DNA of 64,000 nt from Thalassotalea euphylliae (GCF_003390395.1 NZ_QUOV01000001.1:186001-250000), one strand, 5' to 3'; positions 21,779-32,294 are shown, counted from the stretch's first letter. Notes: generated by a model from the letters alone, not told the origin. Numbers and translations: made by a program.

Positions 21779-23185
21779 TTAAACGCTGTAGTACATTTGG
21801 AACTCAACTGGGTGAGTTGTCATGTTTAGCTTCTCAACTTCTTCACGTTTAAGGCCGATGTATGCATCAATCATATCTTCGTCCATAACGCCACCAGCAG
21901 TTAAGAACTCTTTGTCTGCTTCTAGTGCATCAAGCGCTGCTTCGAATGAAGGTGCAACTTGTGGAATTGCTGCTGCTTCTTCAGCTGGTAAGTCGTATAA
22001 ATCTTTGTCCATTGCATCACCAGGGTGGATCTTGTTCTTAATACCGTCAAGACCCGCCATTAACATTGCTGTAAATGCTAAGTATGGGTTAGCTGTTGGA
22101 TCAGGGAAACGTACTTCGATACGACGTGCTTTCGGTGAAGGCACTACTGGAATACGAATTGATGCAGAGCGGTTACGTGCAGAGTAAGCAAGCATTACTG
22201 GCGCTTCGAAACCTGGTACAAGACGCTTGTATGAGTTAGTTGAAGCGTTAGTGAAAGCATTGATCGCTTTAGCGTGCTTGATGATACCACCAATGTAGTA
22301 AAGTGCTGTTTCAGATAAGCCGCCGTACTTGTCACCCGCGAAAAGGTTAACACCATCTTTCGCTAATGATTGGTGACAGTGCATACCTGTACCGTTATCG
22401 CCAACTAATGGCTTAGGCATGAAGGTCGCAGTTTTACCGTATGCGTGCGCAACATTGTGAACAACGTACTTGTAGATTTGAACTTCGTCAGCTTTGTTAA
22501 CCATAGTATTAAAGCGACAAGCAATCTCGTTTTGACCTGCTGTAGCAACTTCGTGGTGATGTGCTTCAACAACTAGGCCCATTTCTTCCATCACTAGACA
22601 CATTGCAGAACGTAGGTCTTGAGAAGAGTCAACAGGTGCTACTGGGAAGTAACCGCCTTTAACGCCTGGACGGTGACCTTTGTTGCCGCCTTCGTAATCT
22701 GTATCTGAGTTCCAAACCGCTTCTGGATCATCGATAGAGTATGAAGCGCCTGACATATCAGCTTTAAATTTCACGTCTTCAAATACGAAGAATTCTGGCT
22801 CAGGACCAAATAAAATAGTGTCAGCGATACCCGTAGAGCGCATGTATTCTTCAGCGCGTTTTGCAACTGAGCGAGGGTCGCGGCTGTAGCCTTGCATAGT
22901 TGCAGGTTCTACGATGTCACAACGAATGTTTAACGTAACTTCTTCTGTGAATGGGTCTAATACAGCAGTTGATGCGTCCGGCATCAAGATCATGTCTGAT
23001 TCGTTAATGCCTTTCCAGCCAGCGATTGAAGAACCATCGAACATTTTACCTTCTTCGAAGAAGTCTTCATCAACTTGGTGGTGAGGAAGTGAAACGTGTT
23101 GCTCTTTACCTTTAGAATCAGTGAAACGTAGGTCAACGAACTTAACGTCGTTTTCTTTGATTAAATCTAAAACTGCTTGTGACAT
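21779..23185 (-). CDS. glnA: glutamine synthetase, type I
   Basis: 468 residues, the normal length for GSI-beta. Contains the beta-grasp and catalytic motifs ([55 protein letters not shown]) and the adenylylation site Tyr397 in [11 protein letters not shown]. It makes glutamine from glutamate and ammonia in a dodecamer. The upstream region has a sigma-54 promoter and paired NtrC half-sites. The order glnA-ntrB-ntrC with typA divergent is the same as in E. coli. Confidence 0.98.
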   Translation of the reverse strand: MSQAVLDLIKENDVKFVDLRFTDSKGKEQHVSLPHHQVDEDFFEEGKMFDGSSIAGWKGINESDMILMPDASTAVLDPFTEEVTLNIRCDIVEPATMQGYSRDPRSVAKRAEEYMRSTGIADTILFGPEPEFFVFEDVKFKADMSGASYSIDDPEAVWNSDTDYEGGNKGHRPGVKGGYFPVAPVDSSQDLRSAMCLVMEEMGLVVEAHHHEVATAGQNEIACRFNTMVNKADEVQIYKYVVHNVAHAYGKTATFMPKPLVGDNGTGMHCHQSLAKDGVNLFAGDKYGGLSETALYYIGGIIKHAKAINAFTNASTNSYKRLVPGFEAPVMLAYSARNRSASIRIPVVPSPKARRIEVRFPDPTANPYLAFTAMLMAGLDGIKNKIHPGDAMDKDLYDLPAEEAAAIPQVAPSFEAALDALEADKEFLTAGGVMDEDMIDAYIGLKREEVEKLNMTTHPVEFQMYYSV

Positions 23186-23255
23186 TAGCGTCTCCAGTGA
23201 AGTTATCTAATTATTAATATATATAAATGCGCAGCATTCAGTGTGGCAGATGCCA

Positions 23256-23271
23256 AGCGAATTACGTGCCA
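23256..23271 (-). promoter_or_regulatory. sigma-54 promoter of glnA
   Basis: On the minus strand TGGCAC-GTAAT-TCGCT, one mismatch from TGGCAC-N5-TTGCT, with the exact ten-base spacing between GG and GC. Transcription should begin near 23245, about 60 bases before the glnA start. Confidence 0.75.
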
Positions 23272-23331
23272 ATGCGATAGCCCAATAAAAACGCTAAGCT
23301 CAGTAATTTACATCGACTATATTGCACCAAA

Positions 23332-23362
23332 ATGATCCAGCTAAAAGATCTTTATGGTGCAA
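23332..23362. promoter_or_regulatory. paired NtrC half-sites upstream of glnA
   Basis: TTGCACCA (23332-23339) and its exact inverse TGGTGCAA (23355-23362) separated by 15 bases. Each is a perfect NtrC half-site, and they lie about 85-120 bases upstream of the sigma-54 start, the usual enhancer distance. The 15-base gap is larger than within one NtrC dimer site, so each half may belong to a separate, weaker site. Confidence 0.6.
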
Positions 23363-23517
23363 AAAAAGTGTAGAGAATAAATTTGCCTTATACCAGTGCA
23401 GGATGTCACTTGCTTGATTTGCCTCTAAAGGTGATTGAGTTAGGCGGGTTTTATTTTATTTGTCATGGTTAGTCCTGTATAATTCGCGCCCAATTATAGC
23501 CCTATGAGCAAAAGCCT

Positions 23518-25335
23518 GTGTTAGATAAATTAAGAAATGTGGCGATTATTGCCCACGTAGACCACGGTAAAACGACGCTTGTTGACAAGCTTCTCGAACA
23601 GTCGGGAACATTAGATGCGCGCACTGAGTTAGAAGATCGTGTGATGGATTCAAACGATATCGAGAAAGAGCGTGGTATTACGATTTTAGCGAAAAATACT
23701 GCCATCACTTGGAACGACTACCGCGTTAACATCGTTGACACCCCAGGTCACGCCGATTTCGGTGGTGAAGTAGAACGTGTTATGTCAATGGTTGACTCAG
23801 TACTACTTATCGTTGATGCACAAGAAGGCCCAATGCCACAAACGCGTTTCGTAACGCAAAAAGCATTTGCTCAAGGTTTGAAGCCAATTGTTGTTATTAA
23901 CAAAATCGACAAGCCAGGCGCTCGTCCTGATTGGGTAATGGATCAAGTATTCGATTTATTCGATAACTTAGGTGCGACTGACGAACAATTAGACTTCCAA
24001 GTAGTTTACGCGTCAGCGATTAATGGTTGGGCTTCTCACGAAGAAGGTGAACAAGGTGAAGATATGACACCATTGTTCCAAACCATTGTTGACCAAGTTC
24101 CACCACCAAATGCTGATTTAGATGGTCCATTCCAAATGCAAATCTCGCAATTGGACTACAGCTCTTACTTAGGCGTAATCGGTGTTGGCCGTGTAACGCG
24201 TGGTTCTGTTAAGCCAAACCAACAAGTTACGGTAAATGGTGCTAACGGTACTATTCACAACGGTAAAGTGGGTAAAGTATTTGGTTACTTAGGCTTAGAG
24301 CGTAACGAAGTTGAAGAAGCGCAAGCGGGTGACATTATCGCGATCACTGGTCTTGGTGAGCTGAAAATTTCTGACACTATCTGTTGCCCAACAGAAGTGG
24401 AAGCATTGCCAGCGTTATCTGTTGATGAGCCAACAGTAACAATGACTTTCCAAGTAAACACCTCACCGTTTTCTGGCCAAGAAGGTAAGTATGTTACTTC
24501 ACGTAATATTCTTGATCGCCTTGAGAAAGAATTGGTACACAACGTAGCATTGCGTGTTGAGCAACTTGACGATCCAGACAAATTCAAAGTGTCTGGTCGT
24601 GGTGAATTGCACTTAGGTATCTTGATTGAAAACATGCGCCGTGAAGGTTACGAGCTGGCAGTATCACGCCCAGAAGTTATCATGCGCGAAGTAGATGGTG
24701 AGCTTCAAGAACCATATGAAACAGTAACGATTGATGTTGAAGAAGAGCATCAAGGTTCAATCATGGAGAAAATGGGCTTACGCAAGGCAGAGCTAACCGA
24801 TATGGCGCCTGACGGTAAAGGTCGTATCCGTATGGACTTCATCATGCCAAGCCGTGGCTTAATTGGTTTCCAAACTGAGTTTATGACGTTAACGTCTGGC
24901 TCTGGTTTGATTTACCACACTTTCTTTGAATATGGTCCGCACAAAGGTGGCGAAATCGGTCAGCGTATTAACGGTGTGCTTATTGCAAATGCGACAGGTA
25001 AGGCACTTACCAATGCATTGTTTAACTTACAAGAGCGTGGTCGCTTGATGATCGGTCACGGTGTTGAAGTTTATGAAGGCATGGTGATTGGTATTCACAG
25101 CCGAGATAACGACTTAACGGTTAACGCGCTTAAAGGTAAGCAGTTAACCAATGTTCGTGCATCAGGTACAGATGATGCCCAGGTATTAACACCACCAATT
25201 GAAATGACGTTAGAGCAAGCACTTGAATTTATCGATGACGATGAATTAGTGGAAGTAACGCCAGAGAATATCCGTATTCGTAAAAAGTGGTTGAAAGAGT
25301 CTGATCGCAAGCGCGAAAGCCGCTCTAAAAAGTAA
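23518..25335 (+). CDS. typA: ribosome-associated GTPase TypA/BipA
   Basis: 605 residues from a GTG start (GTG TTA GAT AAA), aligned with the E. coli start MIEKLRN. GTPase motifs: [15 protein letters not shown] (G1), [12 protein letters not shown] (G3), [10 protein letters not shown] (G4). Then the EF-G-like domains and the BipA-specific C-terminal domain. TypA binds the ribosome and aids 50S assembly and stress or cold adaptation. It is divergent from glnA, as in enterics; the 332-base gap holds the glnA control sites. Confidence 0.97.
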   Translation: MLDKLRNVAIIAHVDHGKTTLVDKLLEQSGTLDARTELEDRVMDSNDIEKERGITILAKNTAITWNDYRVNIVDTPGHADFGGEVERVMSMVDSVLLIVDAQEGPMPQTRFVTQKAFAQGLKPIVVINKIDKPGARPDWVMDQVFDLFDNLGATDEQLDFQVVYASAINGWASHEEGEQGEDMTPLFQTIVDQVPPPNADLDGPFQMQISQLDYSSYLGVIGVGRVTRGSVKPNQQVTVNGANGTIHNGKVGKVFGYLGLERNEVEEAQAGDIIAITGLGELKISDTICCPTEVEALPALSVDEPTVTMTFQVNTSPFSGQEGKYVTSRNILDRLEKELVHNVALRVEQLDDPDKFKVSGRGELHLGILIENMRREGYELAVSRPEVIMREVDGELQEPYETVTIDVEEEHQGSIMEKMGLRKAELTDMAPDGKGRIRMDFIMPSRGLIGFQTEFMTLTSGSGLIYHTFFEYGPHKGGEIGQRINGVLIANATGKALTNALFNLQERGRLMIGHGVEVYEGMVIGIHSRDNDLTVNALKGKQLTNVRASGTDDAQVLTPPIEMTLEQALEFIDDDELVEVTPENIRIRKKWLKESDRKRESRSKK

Positions 25336-25358
25336 CGTTTTATAAAGTTTGTTAATCG

Positions 25359-25390
25359 AAAGCCATCTCAACTTGAGGTGGCTTTTTTGT
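25359..25390 (+). terminator. typA terminator
   Basis: AAGCCATCTCAA pairs with TTGAGGTGGCTT and is followed by TTTTTT. The rest of the 25336-25659 gap shows A/T-rich sequence with no recognisable gene. Confidence 0.8.
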
Positions 25391-25659
25391 ATCCGTTACT
25401 TGATATGTACGCCTTCGTAACTTGATGTGAGAGATCTCTTAACTCTCTGTGCGAGATTGAGTACGAGTTGTCTGAATAATCTGTAGAACACAGTGCTAAT
25501 TCACTGAATTTTAATAGTTAAATTATATCGTTTGATTTTGTTACATTTATGTAAAATTACTGACCGTCCACTTCACTAGCTTTCGGGCAAATCGCAGCTA
25601 CACTTTACCTCAAGTTAACAACATCGTAACAATAAGAAACTATTCACGAGTAACTATCC

Positions 25660-25836
25660 ATGGACGGAAAAAAAGTATCTAGGCTTAGCCTGCTATTTGA
25701 AAAAATGGTCTCTGAACAAGCCAATCTAAATGAACAATTCGAACTACAACTACTGTATGACGAATTTATTGAAGAAGGTCGAGCAGAAGTCAGGCCGATA
25801 AAGTCTAATACCCAACGTCGACTTCAGCTTGCATAA
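25660..25836 (+). CDS. small hypothetical protein (58 aa)
   Basis: ATG 25660 to TAA 25834-25836. The product (MDGKKVSRLSLLFEKMVSEQ, then ANLNEQFELQLLYDEFIEEG and a basic tail RPIKSNTQRRLQLA) is charged and helical with a coherent amphipathic pattern. The ribosome site is weak (CGAG about nine bases upstream). No family recognised. The next small gene follows 128 bases later on the same strand. Confidence 0.45.
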   Translation: MDGKKVSRLSLLFEKMVSEQANLNEQFELQLLYDEFIEEGRAEVRPIKSNTQRRLQLA

Positions 25837-25964
25837 GTGCTTGGTTGAATCTGTACTGTTGGAGCGAGGGCAATGACTCATTGAAGACGTAGCTCGTTTG
25901 TTGCCTTTTAGAGTACTGAAGCTAGCAAGCATTTCGACGAGATAGTAAGAGAAGGAGTTAAGTG

Positions 25965-26150
25965 ATGACACCAGAGCATATCAAGAAACTAGGCGAACTC
26001 AGCCAAGTGTTTGGCAAAGGTACAGCTAAGCATAAAGATATCAGAGAATTGATTGATATTCTCTCAGCACTTAATAGCCCTCAAGAATCTACCTTTACTA
26101 GTAGCAGAACTAACAATCGCGAGATAAATAGTCAGTTAGATATTGATTAG
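25965..26150 (+). CDS. small hypothetical protein (61 aa)
   Basis: Begins at ATG 25965 with a strong AAGGAG at 25952-25957; an in-frame GTG at 25962 is too close. The protein starts MTPEHIKKLGELSQVFGKGT, has a helical middle (KDIRELIDILSALN) and a polar tail. No known family. A strong terminator follows at 26205, so it is probably an expressed single gene or the end of a two-gene unit. Confidence 0.6.
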   Translation: MTPEHIKKLGELSQVFGKGTAKHKDIRELIDILSALNSPQESTFTSSRTNNREINSQLDID

Positions 26151-26204
26151 CAGTTATACCTATTTGGTGTGACCGGATTACAAGTTTACATTTAGCGATG
26201 TAAG

Positions 26205-26244
26205 AAAGCCGCATAACACTAGTGTTATTGCGGCTTATTTTTTA
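26205..26244 (+). terminator. terminator after the small ORF
   Basis: AAGCCGCATAACACT (26205-26219) and AGTGTTATTGCGGCTT (26220-26235) form a long stem with one bulge, then A and a T-rich run. Confidence 0.8.
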
Positions 26245-26367
26245 CTTACTCATTTACTTACTTATTGTTAAGTAGCTAATTATCTGCGGCGTGAATCATC
26301 TGTCGCATTATTTGTAACGTAGATGGCCTGTTCAATTAGAACCGATTGAGGTGGAATCACTTGATGT

Positions 26368-27018
26368 CTAGTTTTCAGACGATAGTGATGAAAGAAATTG
26401 CTCAGACTCTTTAATGGCTTTATTCATTTCACTAATCAAGGCATTAATATCTGTTTTAATATCTTGATACTCACCTTCAAGTGCGCCAATCGCCTTGGCA
26501 TTTAAATTATGCTTGAGGTACAAAGTGTTGTCTTTCAAAGCTGCTAACACGGGTGCCATTTTACCTTCAGCACGCTGCATCGCTCTGAGCAAGCGCTGGT
26601 AACGACGTTGAGTGTCTCTTAACTGAGATTCACTTTGCCTTTTCAGTTTCGCACTGGAGTACTGCTCTATTTCATCAGCCCATTCATCAAAAAGTGCATC
26701 AGCAACGTTTTCAATATTATCAATGCGCTCTGAAACTGCATCAGCAGCATCAACACTCGCTTCGTATTGTGCTTCTGTGGCTTCAAATTGATCTTGTAAG
26801 TCGCCGCCATCGAACGCGATAAGCGTCGACAGCTGTTCTAGTGCACTGGCAAACTGCTGTTGAGCCTCTTGCTGAGCTTCTTGTGCGTTTTCAACTTCGT
26901 CAGCCAGTAGATCTCGCTTATGCTTGCCGAAGCTTTCCATGGCGGAGTAGTAGGCTGATTGACAGCCCTGTAACAACAGTACTAAAGCCGCAACTTTTAG
27001 CAGGTTTATAATACGCAT
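26368..27018 (-). CDS. DUF2959 lipoprotein
   Basis: 216 residues. The N-terminus MRIINLLKVAALVLLLQGCQ has a lipobox-like LLQGC. The mature part is entirely helical and coiled-coil rich (EVENAQEAQQEAQQQFASALEQLS; QLRDTQRRYQRLLRAMQRAEGKM), matching the DUF2959 family of marine Gammaproteobacteria. Function unknown. It follows the small membrane gene by two bases, so the two form an operon. Confidence 0.85.
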   Translation of the reverse strand: MRIINLLKVAALVLLLQGCQSAYYSAMESFGKHKRDLLADEVENAQEAQQEAQQQFASALEQLSTLIAFDGGDLQDQFEATEAQYEASVDAADAVSERIDNIENVADALFDEWADEIEQYSSAKLKRQSESQLRDTQRRYQRLLRAMQRAEGKMAPVLAALKDNTLYLKHNLNAKAIGALEGEYQDIKTDINALISEMNKAIKESEQFLSSLSSEN

Positions 27019-27020
27019 AA

Positions 27021-27254
27021 TTAGCTGCTGCCCTTATAGCGGGCTGCATCAATAATGGCCCAAACGTGGAAAATAAAACCGGGGAGTGCCATAAAGAATA
27101 AAATGCCCGTTGCAGCGAGTGTGTAATTCACCCAAGTAAGCAGAAAAAACACGATGGCAGCAAGAATTCGGCCTTGCACTAACTGGCCTAAGCCGGCAAT
27201 AAAAAAGCTACAAATCGCGGCGATAACGTTACCACCTGAACCCTGTCCTGACAT
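27021..27254 (-). CDS. small membrane protein
   Basis: 77 residues with two or three hydrophobic segments (AAICSFFIAGLGQLVQGRILAA; IVFFLLTWVNYTLAATGILFF) and a C-terminal HVWAIIDAARYK. The GLGQ-xxQGR turn and the D-A-R end resemble small TM2-like or DUF5683-like envelope proteins. It is the first gene of the pair with the DUF2959 lipoprotein. Confidence 0.75.
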   Translation of the reverse strand: MSGQGSGGNVIAAICSFFIAGLGQLVQGRILAAIVFFLLTWVNYTLAATGILFFMALPGFIFHVWAIIDAARYKGSS

Positions 27255-27354
27255 AGTTATATCCTATTAATTATGTTATATTTTCTTTAAAATCATTGCA
27301 GTTTAAGCATAGTATAAAGCCGCTAGTGTTTAAACTATAAATCGGTAAATTTAT

Positions 27355-28362
27355 ATGTTCATCAACAAGCTTCAGACACATTTACCTGCACCTCGCCAAA
27401 TACTGGCCTTTGTTCAACATCTCACCAAACGCTTTACGGATGATCAAATTCACGTTGTTGCAGGTTATTTGTCATACGTTACCTTGATGTCATTAGTGCC
27501 GATGGTCTTAGTGATGCTGTCGGTCATGACAGCGTTTCCGATTTTTGCTGATATTCGCTCCACGATAGAAAACTTTGTTTATAGCAATTTTCTGCCTGCT
27601 GCTGGTGATACCGTGCAGGTTTACCTGTCAGGCTTTGTTGAAAACGCGTCGAAGATGTCTGCGATTGCAATTATTTTCTTGTTTCTATTCGCGTTATTAC
27701 TGATTTCTGCCATCGATAAAAGTTTAAATAAAATTTGGCGAGTTAAAGCAAAGCGTCGAGTGATTACGTCGTTTTCGATGTATTGGATGGTGTTAACGCT
27801 TGGGCCAGTGCTTACCGGCGGCAGTATTGCGGCGACTTCTTATATCGTCTCGCTAGCGTCATTTGGTGACTATGACTTTCTTGGCATCAGCAGTATTCTG
27901 ATAAAAGCGCTGCCCATGCTAATTTCTATGCTGGCATTCTTAATCCTTTACTTGGTCGTCCCGAATAAAACCGTTGCTGCTAAACATGCGTTAAGCGGCG
28001 CAGTTATCGCGGCTGTGTTATTTGAAGTGGCCAAAAAAGGCTTCGCTTTATACGTTACGCAAGTACCTTCTTATCAAGCCATTTATGGCGCGCTAGCCGG
28101 TATTCCTATTCTATTTTTGTGGGTGTATTTATCATGGCTAGTGGTGCTATTTGGCGCACTATTTACGGCGACGATTGAAACATTTCCGCGTTCGGTAACG
28201 GGGCTTAGCGCTGAATCTATTGCTAACAACCCCCCGACAAAAAGTGATAGAGCTGAGCAAAGTAGTGAGCATAGTGATGAGTGTAGTGAAGAGACCACAA
28301 AGCCTGTCAGCAGTGTGATAAAAAAGCCTGATAATCAGGCGCAAGAGCGCAAAGTCGTGTAA
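27355..28362 (+). CDS. YihY/UPF0761 family inner-membrane protein
   Basis: 335 residues with six predicted membrane spans. Carries the YihY signature regions ([62 protein letters not shown]). The 60-residue C-terminal tail is polar and low complexity ([17 protein letters not shown]). Once called RNase BN, the family is now regarded as membrane proteins of unknown or transport-like function. It is followed by pip and dtd on the same strand. Confidence 0.9.
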   Translation: MFINKLQTHLPAPRQILAFVQHLTKRFTDDQIHVVAGYLSYVTLMSLVPMVLVMLSVMTAFPIFADIRSTIENFVYSNFLPAAGDTVQVYLSGFVENASKMSAIAIIFLFLFALLLISAIDKSLNKIWRVKAKRRVITSFSMYWMVLTLGPVLTGGSIAATSYIVSLASFGDYDFLGISSILIKALPMLISMLAFLILYLVVPNKTVAAKHALSGAVIAAVLFEVAKKGFALYVTQVPSYQAIYGALAGIPILFLWVYLSWLVVLFGALFTATIETFPRSVTGLSAESIANNPPTKSDRAEQSSEHSDECSEETTKPVSSVIKKPDNQAQERKVV

Positions 28363-28419
28363 AGCCACTACAATTAGCTAGTATCACCGTAATTGGTGAA
28401 TATCGGAGTTTAGTTCGCG

Positions 28420-29391
28420 ATGTCACGTATTCTATTTCCTAAAATATCGCCGTATAGCCAAGAGTGGTTAGCGGTTGATGATCACCATCAGCTCTATGTT
28501 GAGCAATCGGGTAATATTAATGGTACGCCCGTTGTCTATCTGCACGGCGGGCCAGGGGCTGGCTGTAGTGAAAACTATCGCCGTTACTTCGATCCTGAAA
28601 AATATCGCATTATTTTGTTTGACCAACGTGGCTGTGGGCGTTCCAAACCGTCGCCGTCAATCGAACAGAATTCCATAGCACACCTCGTTAACGATATTGA
28701 ACATATTCGACAGCACTTAGGTATTGATAAAATACTGTTGTGCGGCGGTTCATGGGGAACAACTTTAGCGATTGCTTACGGCATCGCACATCCTTCAAAG
28801 GTACTAGCATTTATTTTACGCGGAATTTTCTTAGGGACACAGCCAGAACTGGATTGGTTATATCAAGCAAATGGTGCGGCAAAGTTCTTTCCAGAATATT
28901 ACCAAGAGTTTGTTGACTTGCTGCCTGAAGAATATAGAGAAAATCCACTCGCAGGTTATCAACAGCTGCTAGCTTCTGATAACGAATTGGCGGTAGCCGC
29001 TGCCAGCAAAGCTTGGTATATCTGGGAGCTTAGGTTGTCGTCGATTGAACATCACCCAATCGACAAAAGCCATATTTCTGATCAGCACCAAGCGCTGTGT
29101 ATGGCCATTATTTCAGCACATTTTTTTGCTCAATTTAGCCAAACACCGGGTCAATATCTACTCGATAGCATTGACCGAATTAAGCACCTTCCTGCAATTT
29201 TATTGCATGGCCGATACGACATGGTGTGTCAGCTTGACGTCGCCTACCAGCTCGCTGAGCAATGGCAAAATGCGCAGCTACAAATTCTCCCTTGTGCTGG
29301 GCATAGTGGCTTTGAGTCGCAAACAATAGATGCTTTTTGCAAAGCAACCGATACAATGGCGGCATTCCTAGACGAACAAAAACAACGATAG
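28420..29391 (+). CDS. pip: proline iminopeptidase
   Basis: 323 residues, alpha/beta hydrolase of peptidase family S33. Contains YLHGGPGAG (oxyanion), FDQRGCGRSKPS, the nucleophile elbow CGGSWGTTLAI and a C-terminal His in PCAGHSGFE. It removes N-terminal proline from peptides. Its stop directly abuts the dtd start, so the two are co-translated. Confidence 0.93.
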   Translation: MSRILFPKISPYSQEWLAVDDHHQLYVEQSGNINGTPVVYLHGGPGAGCSENYRRYFDPEKYRIILFDQRGCGRSKPSPSIEQNSIAHLVNDIEHIRQHLGIDKILLCGGSWGTTLAIAYGIAHPSKVLAFILRGIFLGTQPELDWLYQANGAAKFFPEYYQEFVDLLPEEYRENPLAGYQQLLASDNELAVAAASKAWYIWELRLSSIEHHPIDKSHISDQHQALCMAIISAHFFAQFSQTPGQYLLDSIDRIKHLPAILLHGRYDMVCQLDVAYQLAEQWQNAQLQILPCAGHSGFESQTIDAFCKATDTMAAFLDEQKQR

Positions 29392-29829
29392 ATGATTGCA
29401 TTAATTCAGCGCGTCAGCCATGCCAATGTTGTGGTTGAAGATGAAACTACCGGAGAAATTGGTAAAGGCTTATTGGTACTGCTGGCCATTGAACCTAATG
29501 ATGATGAAAAGAAAGCTAAGCGACTTGCAGAACGTGTTGCTGGTTATCGGGTATTTGAAGATGAGCAAGGCAAAATGAACCTTAATGTTGAGCAAGCTGG
29601 CGGAGATATCTTGGTGGTTTCGCAGTTTACCTTAGCGGCAGATACCACGCGCGGTATGCGTCCCAGCTTTACCAGTGCAGCTTCCCCTGAAATGAGCAAA
29701 GGTTTGTACCAGTTTTTCACACGTGAGCTAAGAGCAAAAGGATTTAAGGCACCAACAGGAATATTTGGGGCTGATATGAAAGTGTCATTGTTAAACGATG
29801 GGCCGGTGACGTTTCAACTCACCGTTTAA
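29392..29829 (+). CDS. dtd: D-aminoacyl-tRNA deacylase
   Basis: 145 residues, standard Dtd length. Contains [17 protein letters not shown], the SQFTLAADT active-site motif and the GlyPro-containing C-terminal NDGPVTFQL motif. Dtd hydrolyses D-amino acids mischarged on tRNAs. It lies directly after pip; YihY-pip-dtd-like neighbourhoods are seen in related genomes. No forward terminator with a T run follows it. Confidence 0.96.
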   Translation: MIALIQRVSHANVVVEDETTGEIGKGLLVLLAIEPNDDEKKAKRLAERVAGYRVFEDEQGKMNLNVEQAGGDILVVSQFTLAADTTRGMRPSFTSAASPEMSKGLYQFFTRELRAKGFKAPTGIFGADMKVSLLNDGPVTFQLTV

Positions 29830-29886
29830 ATCTCAACTAAAACCTCAATTAAAACCATACTGCCCCTCACACTAAATTTCGGCAAT

Positions 29887-29976
29887 AAAAAAGCCTTACC
29901 GAAGTAAGGCCTGAAATGCTCGCTGTGTGGTCTTGTTAAAACAAGCTTCTTATTAGTTATTTTCTTAACTAGCGCG
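29887..29976 (-). ncRNA. candidate intergenic small RNA
   Basis: On the minus strand, TTGCAA (30011-30006) and TATAAA (29988-29983) form a promoter with a 17-base spacer. The predicted transcript starts near 29976 and runs about 90 bases to a strong terminator: GCCTTAC-TTCG-GTAAGGC then TTTTTT (29910-29887). A second hairpin, CTTGTT/AACAAG, lies near 29932-29945. No minus-strand gene lies here; an open frame across it would have the terminator in its middle. Computed by eye only, with no family match. Confidence 0.45.
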
Positions 29977-30277
29977 TTACATTTTATAACAAAGTCATTT
30001 TTCGATTGCAACACTGTTTTTACACAATAATTGATTATTTTTACTACGAAAATTACGGTAATTTATGTTGCTATCTTCTTAGAACTGGTTGACATGTTGA
30101 TGACATTTGTAACTAAAATGTTAACAATTTTGCTCGGGAGAGAATGTGCCGTCAACCAAGTTGTCACTAAGAATCTTAATATAAATCAATGCTTCGCTGA
30201 TGAATGCTGAGGCTTAATAGATCTCAATTCTAGGCAGTGGTAGAATGCGCGCAGATTTTGACTAGAACGACTGAAGC

Positions 30278-31348
30278 ATGACTGAATTAAAGAACGATAC
30301 TTACCTGCGTGCCTTGTTACGCGAGCCTGTAGATTACACCCCAGTTTGGATGATGCGCCAAGCGGGTCGTTATTTGCCAGAGTACAAAGAAACTCGCAAA
30401 GACGCTGGTGACTTCATGTCACTGTGTCGTAACACGGAACTGGCAACAGAAGTTACTATTCAGCCACTTCGTCGTTTCCCGCTAGATGCTGCCATTTTAT
30501 TTAGCGATATTTTAACGATTCCTGATGCGATGGGCTTAGGGCTTTACTTTGAAACGGGTGAAGGTCCTAAATTTGAACGTCCAATTACCTGTAAAGCTGA
30601 TGTCGAAAAAATCGGCCAACCAGATCCAGAAGGTGAACTGCAATACGTGATGAATGCAGTACGTTCAATTCGTAAAGCACTAGATGGCCAAGTGCCACTA
30701 ATTGGCTTCTCTGGCAGCCCTTGGACGCTAGCAACCTACATGGTTGAAGGCGGCAGCTCAAAGGCGTTCACTAAAATTAAGAAAATGATGTACGCAGAGC
30801 CACAAACCTTGCACTTGTTATTAGACAAGTTAGCAGATTCAGTGATCAGCTACTTGAATGCACAAATTGCAGCTGGCGCACAGTCAGTGATGGTATTTGA
30901 TACTTGGGGCGGCGTGTTATCACCTCGTGACTACAAAGATTTCTCACTGCAATACATGCACAAAATCGTTGATGGCTTAACCCGTCATAACGAAGGTCGC
31001 AAAGTGCCCGTGACGCTATTCACTAAGAATGGTGGTATGTGGTTAGAAAGTATTGCGGCAACCGGTTGTGATGCGCTTGGCCTTGACTGGACTATTAATA
31101 TTGAAGACGCGAAAGCACGTGTAGGTGACAAAGTTGCACTGCAAGGTAATATGGATCCATCAATGCTTTACGCACCGAAAGAACGTATTGAGCAAGAAGT
31201 CGCGACTATCTTAAAAGGCTTTGGTAACACTGGAACGGGCCACGTTTTCAACCTAGGCCATGGTATTCACCCAGACGTGAACCCAGAGCATGCAGGTCAC
31301 TTTATTGAAGCAGTGCATCGCTTAAGTAAGCCGTATCATGCTAAATAG
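30278..31348 (+). CDS. hemE: uroporphyrinogen decarboxylase
   Basis: 356 residues. Contains the N-terminal signature [17 protein letters not shown], the active-site region [28 protein letters not shown] and the C-terminal [15 protein letters not shown]. HemE converts uroporphyrinogen III to coproporphyrinogen III in haem synthesis. The 300 bases upstream (from the candidate sRNA to hemE) hold no recognised gene. Confidence 0.97.
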   Translation: MTELKNDTYLRALLREPVDYTPVWMMRQAGRYLPEYKETRKDAGDFMSLCRNTELATEVTIQPLRRFPLDAAILFSDILTIPDAMGLGLYFETGEGPKFERPITCKADVEKIGQPDPEGELQYVMNAVRSIRKALDGQVPLIGFSGSPWTLATYMVEGGSSKAFTKIKKMMYAEPQTLHLLLDKLADSVISYLNAQIAAGAQSVMVFDTWGGVLSPRDYKDFSLQYMHKIVDGLTRHNEGRKVPVTLFTKNGGMWLESIAATGCDALGLDWTINIEDAKARVGDKVALQGNMDPSMLYAPKERIEQEVATILKGFGNTGTGHVFNLGHGIHPDVNPEHAGHFIEAVHRLSKPYHAK

Positions 31349-31372
31349 ATAGGGCAAAAAAGCTCAACTAAC

Positions 31373-31404
31373 AAAGGCGCTAACCTCACGGTAGCGCCTT
31401 TTTT
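31373..31404 (+). terminator. hemE terminator
   Basis: AAAGGCGCTA and TAGCGCCTTT with a nine-base loop, followed by TTT. Confidence 0.85.
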
Positions 31405-31507
31405 GTGCACTTAACTTTAGATCTCGGTAAATAGCGAACCTGTTCATTACAAAATTAGCTTGCTACTATCGACGGATTTTCTCTAGATACATTTCAAGGT
31501 AATCACT

Positions 31508-32182
31508 ATGTCTGATTCTGCGTTAGAGCGCATTGTTGTCGAGCAGAACGCACCAGTATCGGCCTGTGTTATTTGGTTGCATGGTTTAGGCGACTCAGGT
31601 GACGGTTTTGCCCCCATTGTTCCGGCATTTAACTTACCTGCTAACCACGGAATACGCTTTGTTTTTCCACATGCACCGATGCAGCCTGTGACGATAAACC
31701 AAGGCTTTGTCATGCGTTCATGGTACGACATTAAAAGTATGGATTTGCACAATCGTGCAGATATGGATGGAGTGCTAAAGTCAGAAGTACTTGTGAAGCA
31801 GTTAATTCAGGAGCAAATTGATGCAGGCATTCCTGCAAGTCGCATTGTGTTGGCCGGATTTAGCCAAGGTGGCGTATTGAGCTTATTCACAGGTTTACGT
31901 TACCCAGAAAAGCTGGCGGGTATTTTAGCTTTGTCCTGCTATTTACCAACTAGTGATAGTCTGCCAGAGCAGTGCCATGAGGCGAATAAGGCGACGGATA
32001 TTTTACAACATCACGGTGAACAGGATGAAGTTGTGCCGTATATGGCTGGACAAACAGCGCATCAATTATTAGTTGAAGCTAACTATCATACGCAATGGCA
32101 AAGTTATCAGATGGGGCACAATCTTGTACCACAGCAAATTAATGATATTGCTCAATGGTTAACAGCGCGATTGCTTAAGTAG
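31508..32182 (+). CDS. carboxylesterase / phospholipase family hydrolase
   Basis: 224 residues, alpha/beta hydrolase of the carboxylesterase/lysophospholipase type (EstB- or YpfH-like). Contains VIWLHGLGDSGDGFAPIVP, the nucleophile motif LAGFSQGGVLS, HGEQDEVVPY (acid) and the YQMGHNL His. Substrate cannot be read from sequence; family members act on short-chain esters or lysophospholipids. Confidence 0.9.
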   Translation: MSDSALERIVVEQNAPVSACVIWLHGLGDSGDGFAPIVPAFNLPANHGIRFVFPHAPMQPVTINQGFVMRSWYDIKSMDLHNRADMDGVLKSEVLVKQLIQEQIDAGIPASRIVLAGFSQGGVLSLFTGLRYPEKLAGILALSCYLPTSDSLPEQCHEANKATDILQHHGEQDEVVPYMAGQTAHQLLVEANYHTQWQSYQMGHNLVPQQINDIAQWLTARLLK

Positions 32183-32211
32183 TTAGACGAGATTTTAGTC
32201 TCGTCCAAAAT

Positions 32212-32247
32212 AAAAAAGTACTTGGCTTGTTGACCAAGTACTTTTTA
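32212..32247. terminator. bidirectional terminator between the esterase gene and pyrE
   Basis: AAAAGTACTTGG (32214-32225) pairs with CCAAGTACTTTT (32234-32245), with A-rich flank on the left and T-rich on the right, so it serves both convergent genes. A second hairpin GACGAGA/TCTCGTC precedes it at 32186-32205. Confidence 0.8.
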
Positions 32248-32294
32248 AATTTTTATTACAACGGCCAATCTAGGCCGAGAATTAGCCGATAGAA

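Noticed and set aside
29826..30014. 62-codon minus-strand frame between dtd and hemE
   Set aside because: A strong minus-strand terminator sits in its middle, so a full mRNA would not be made; the sRNA reading fits better.
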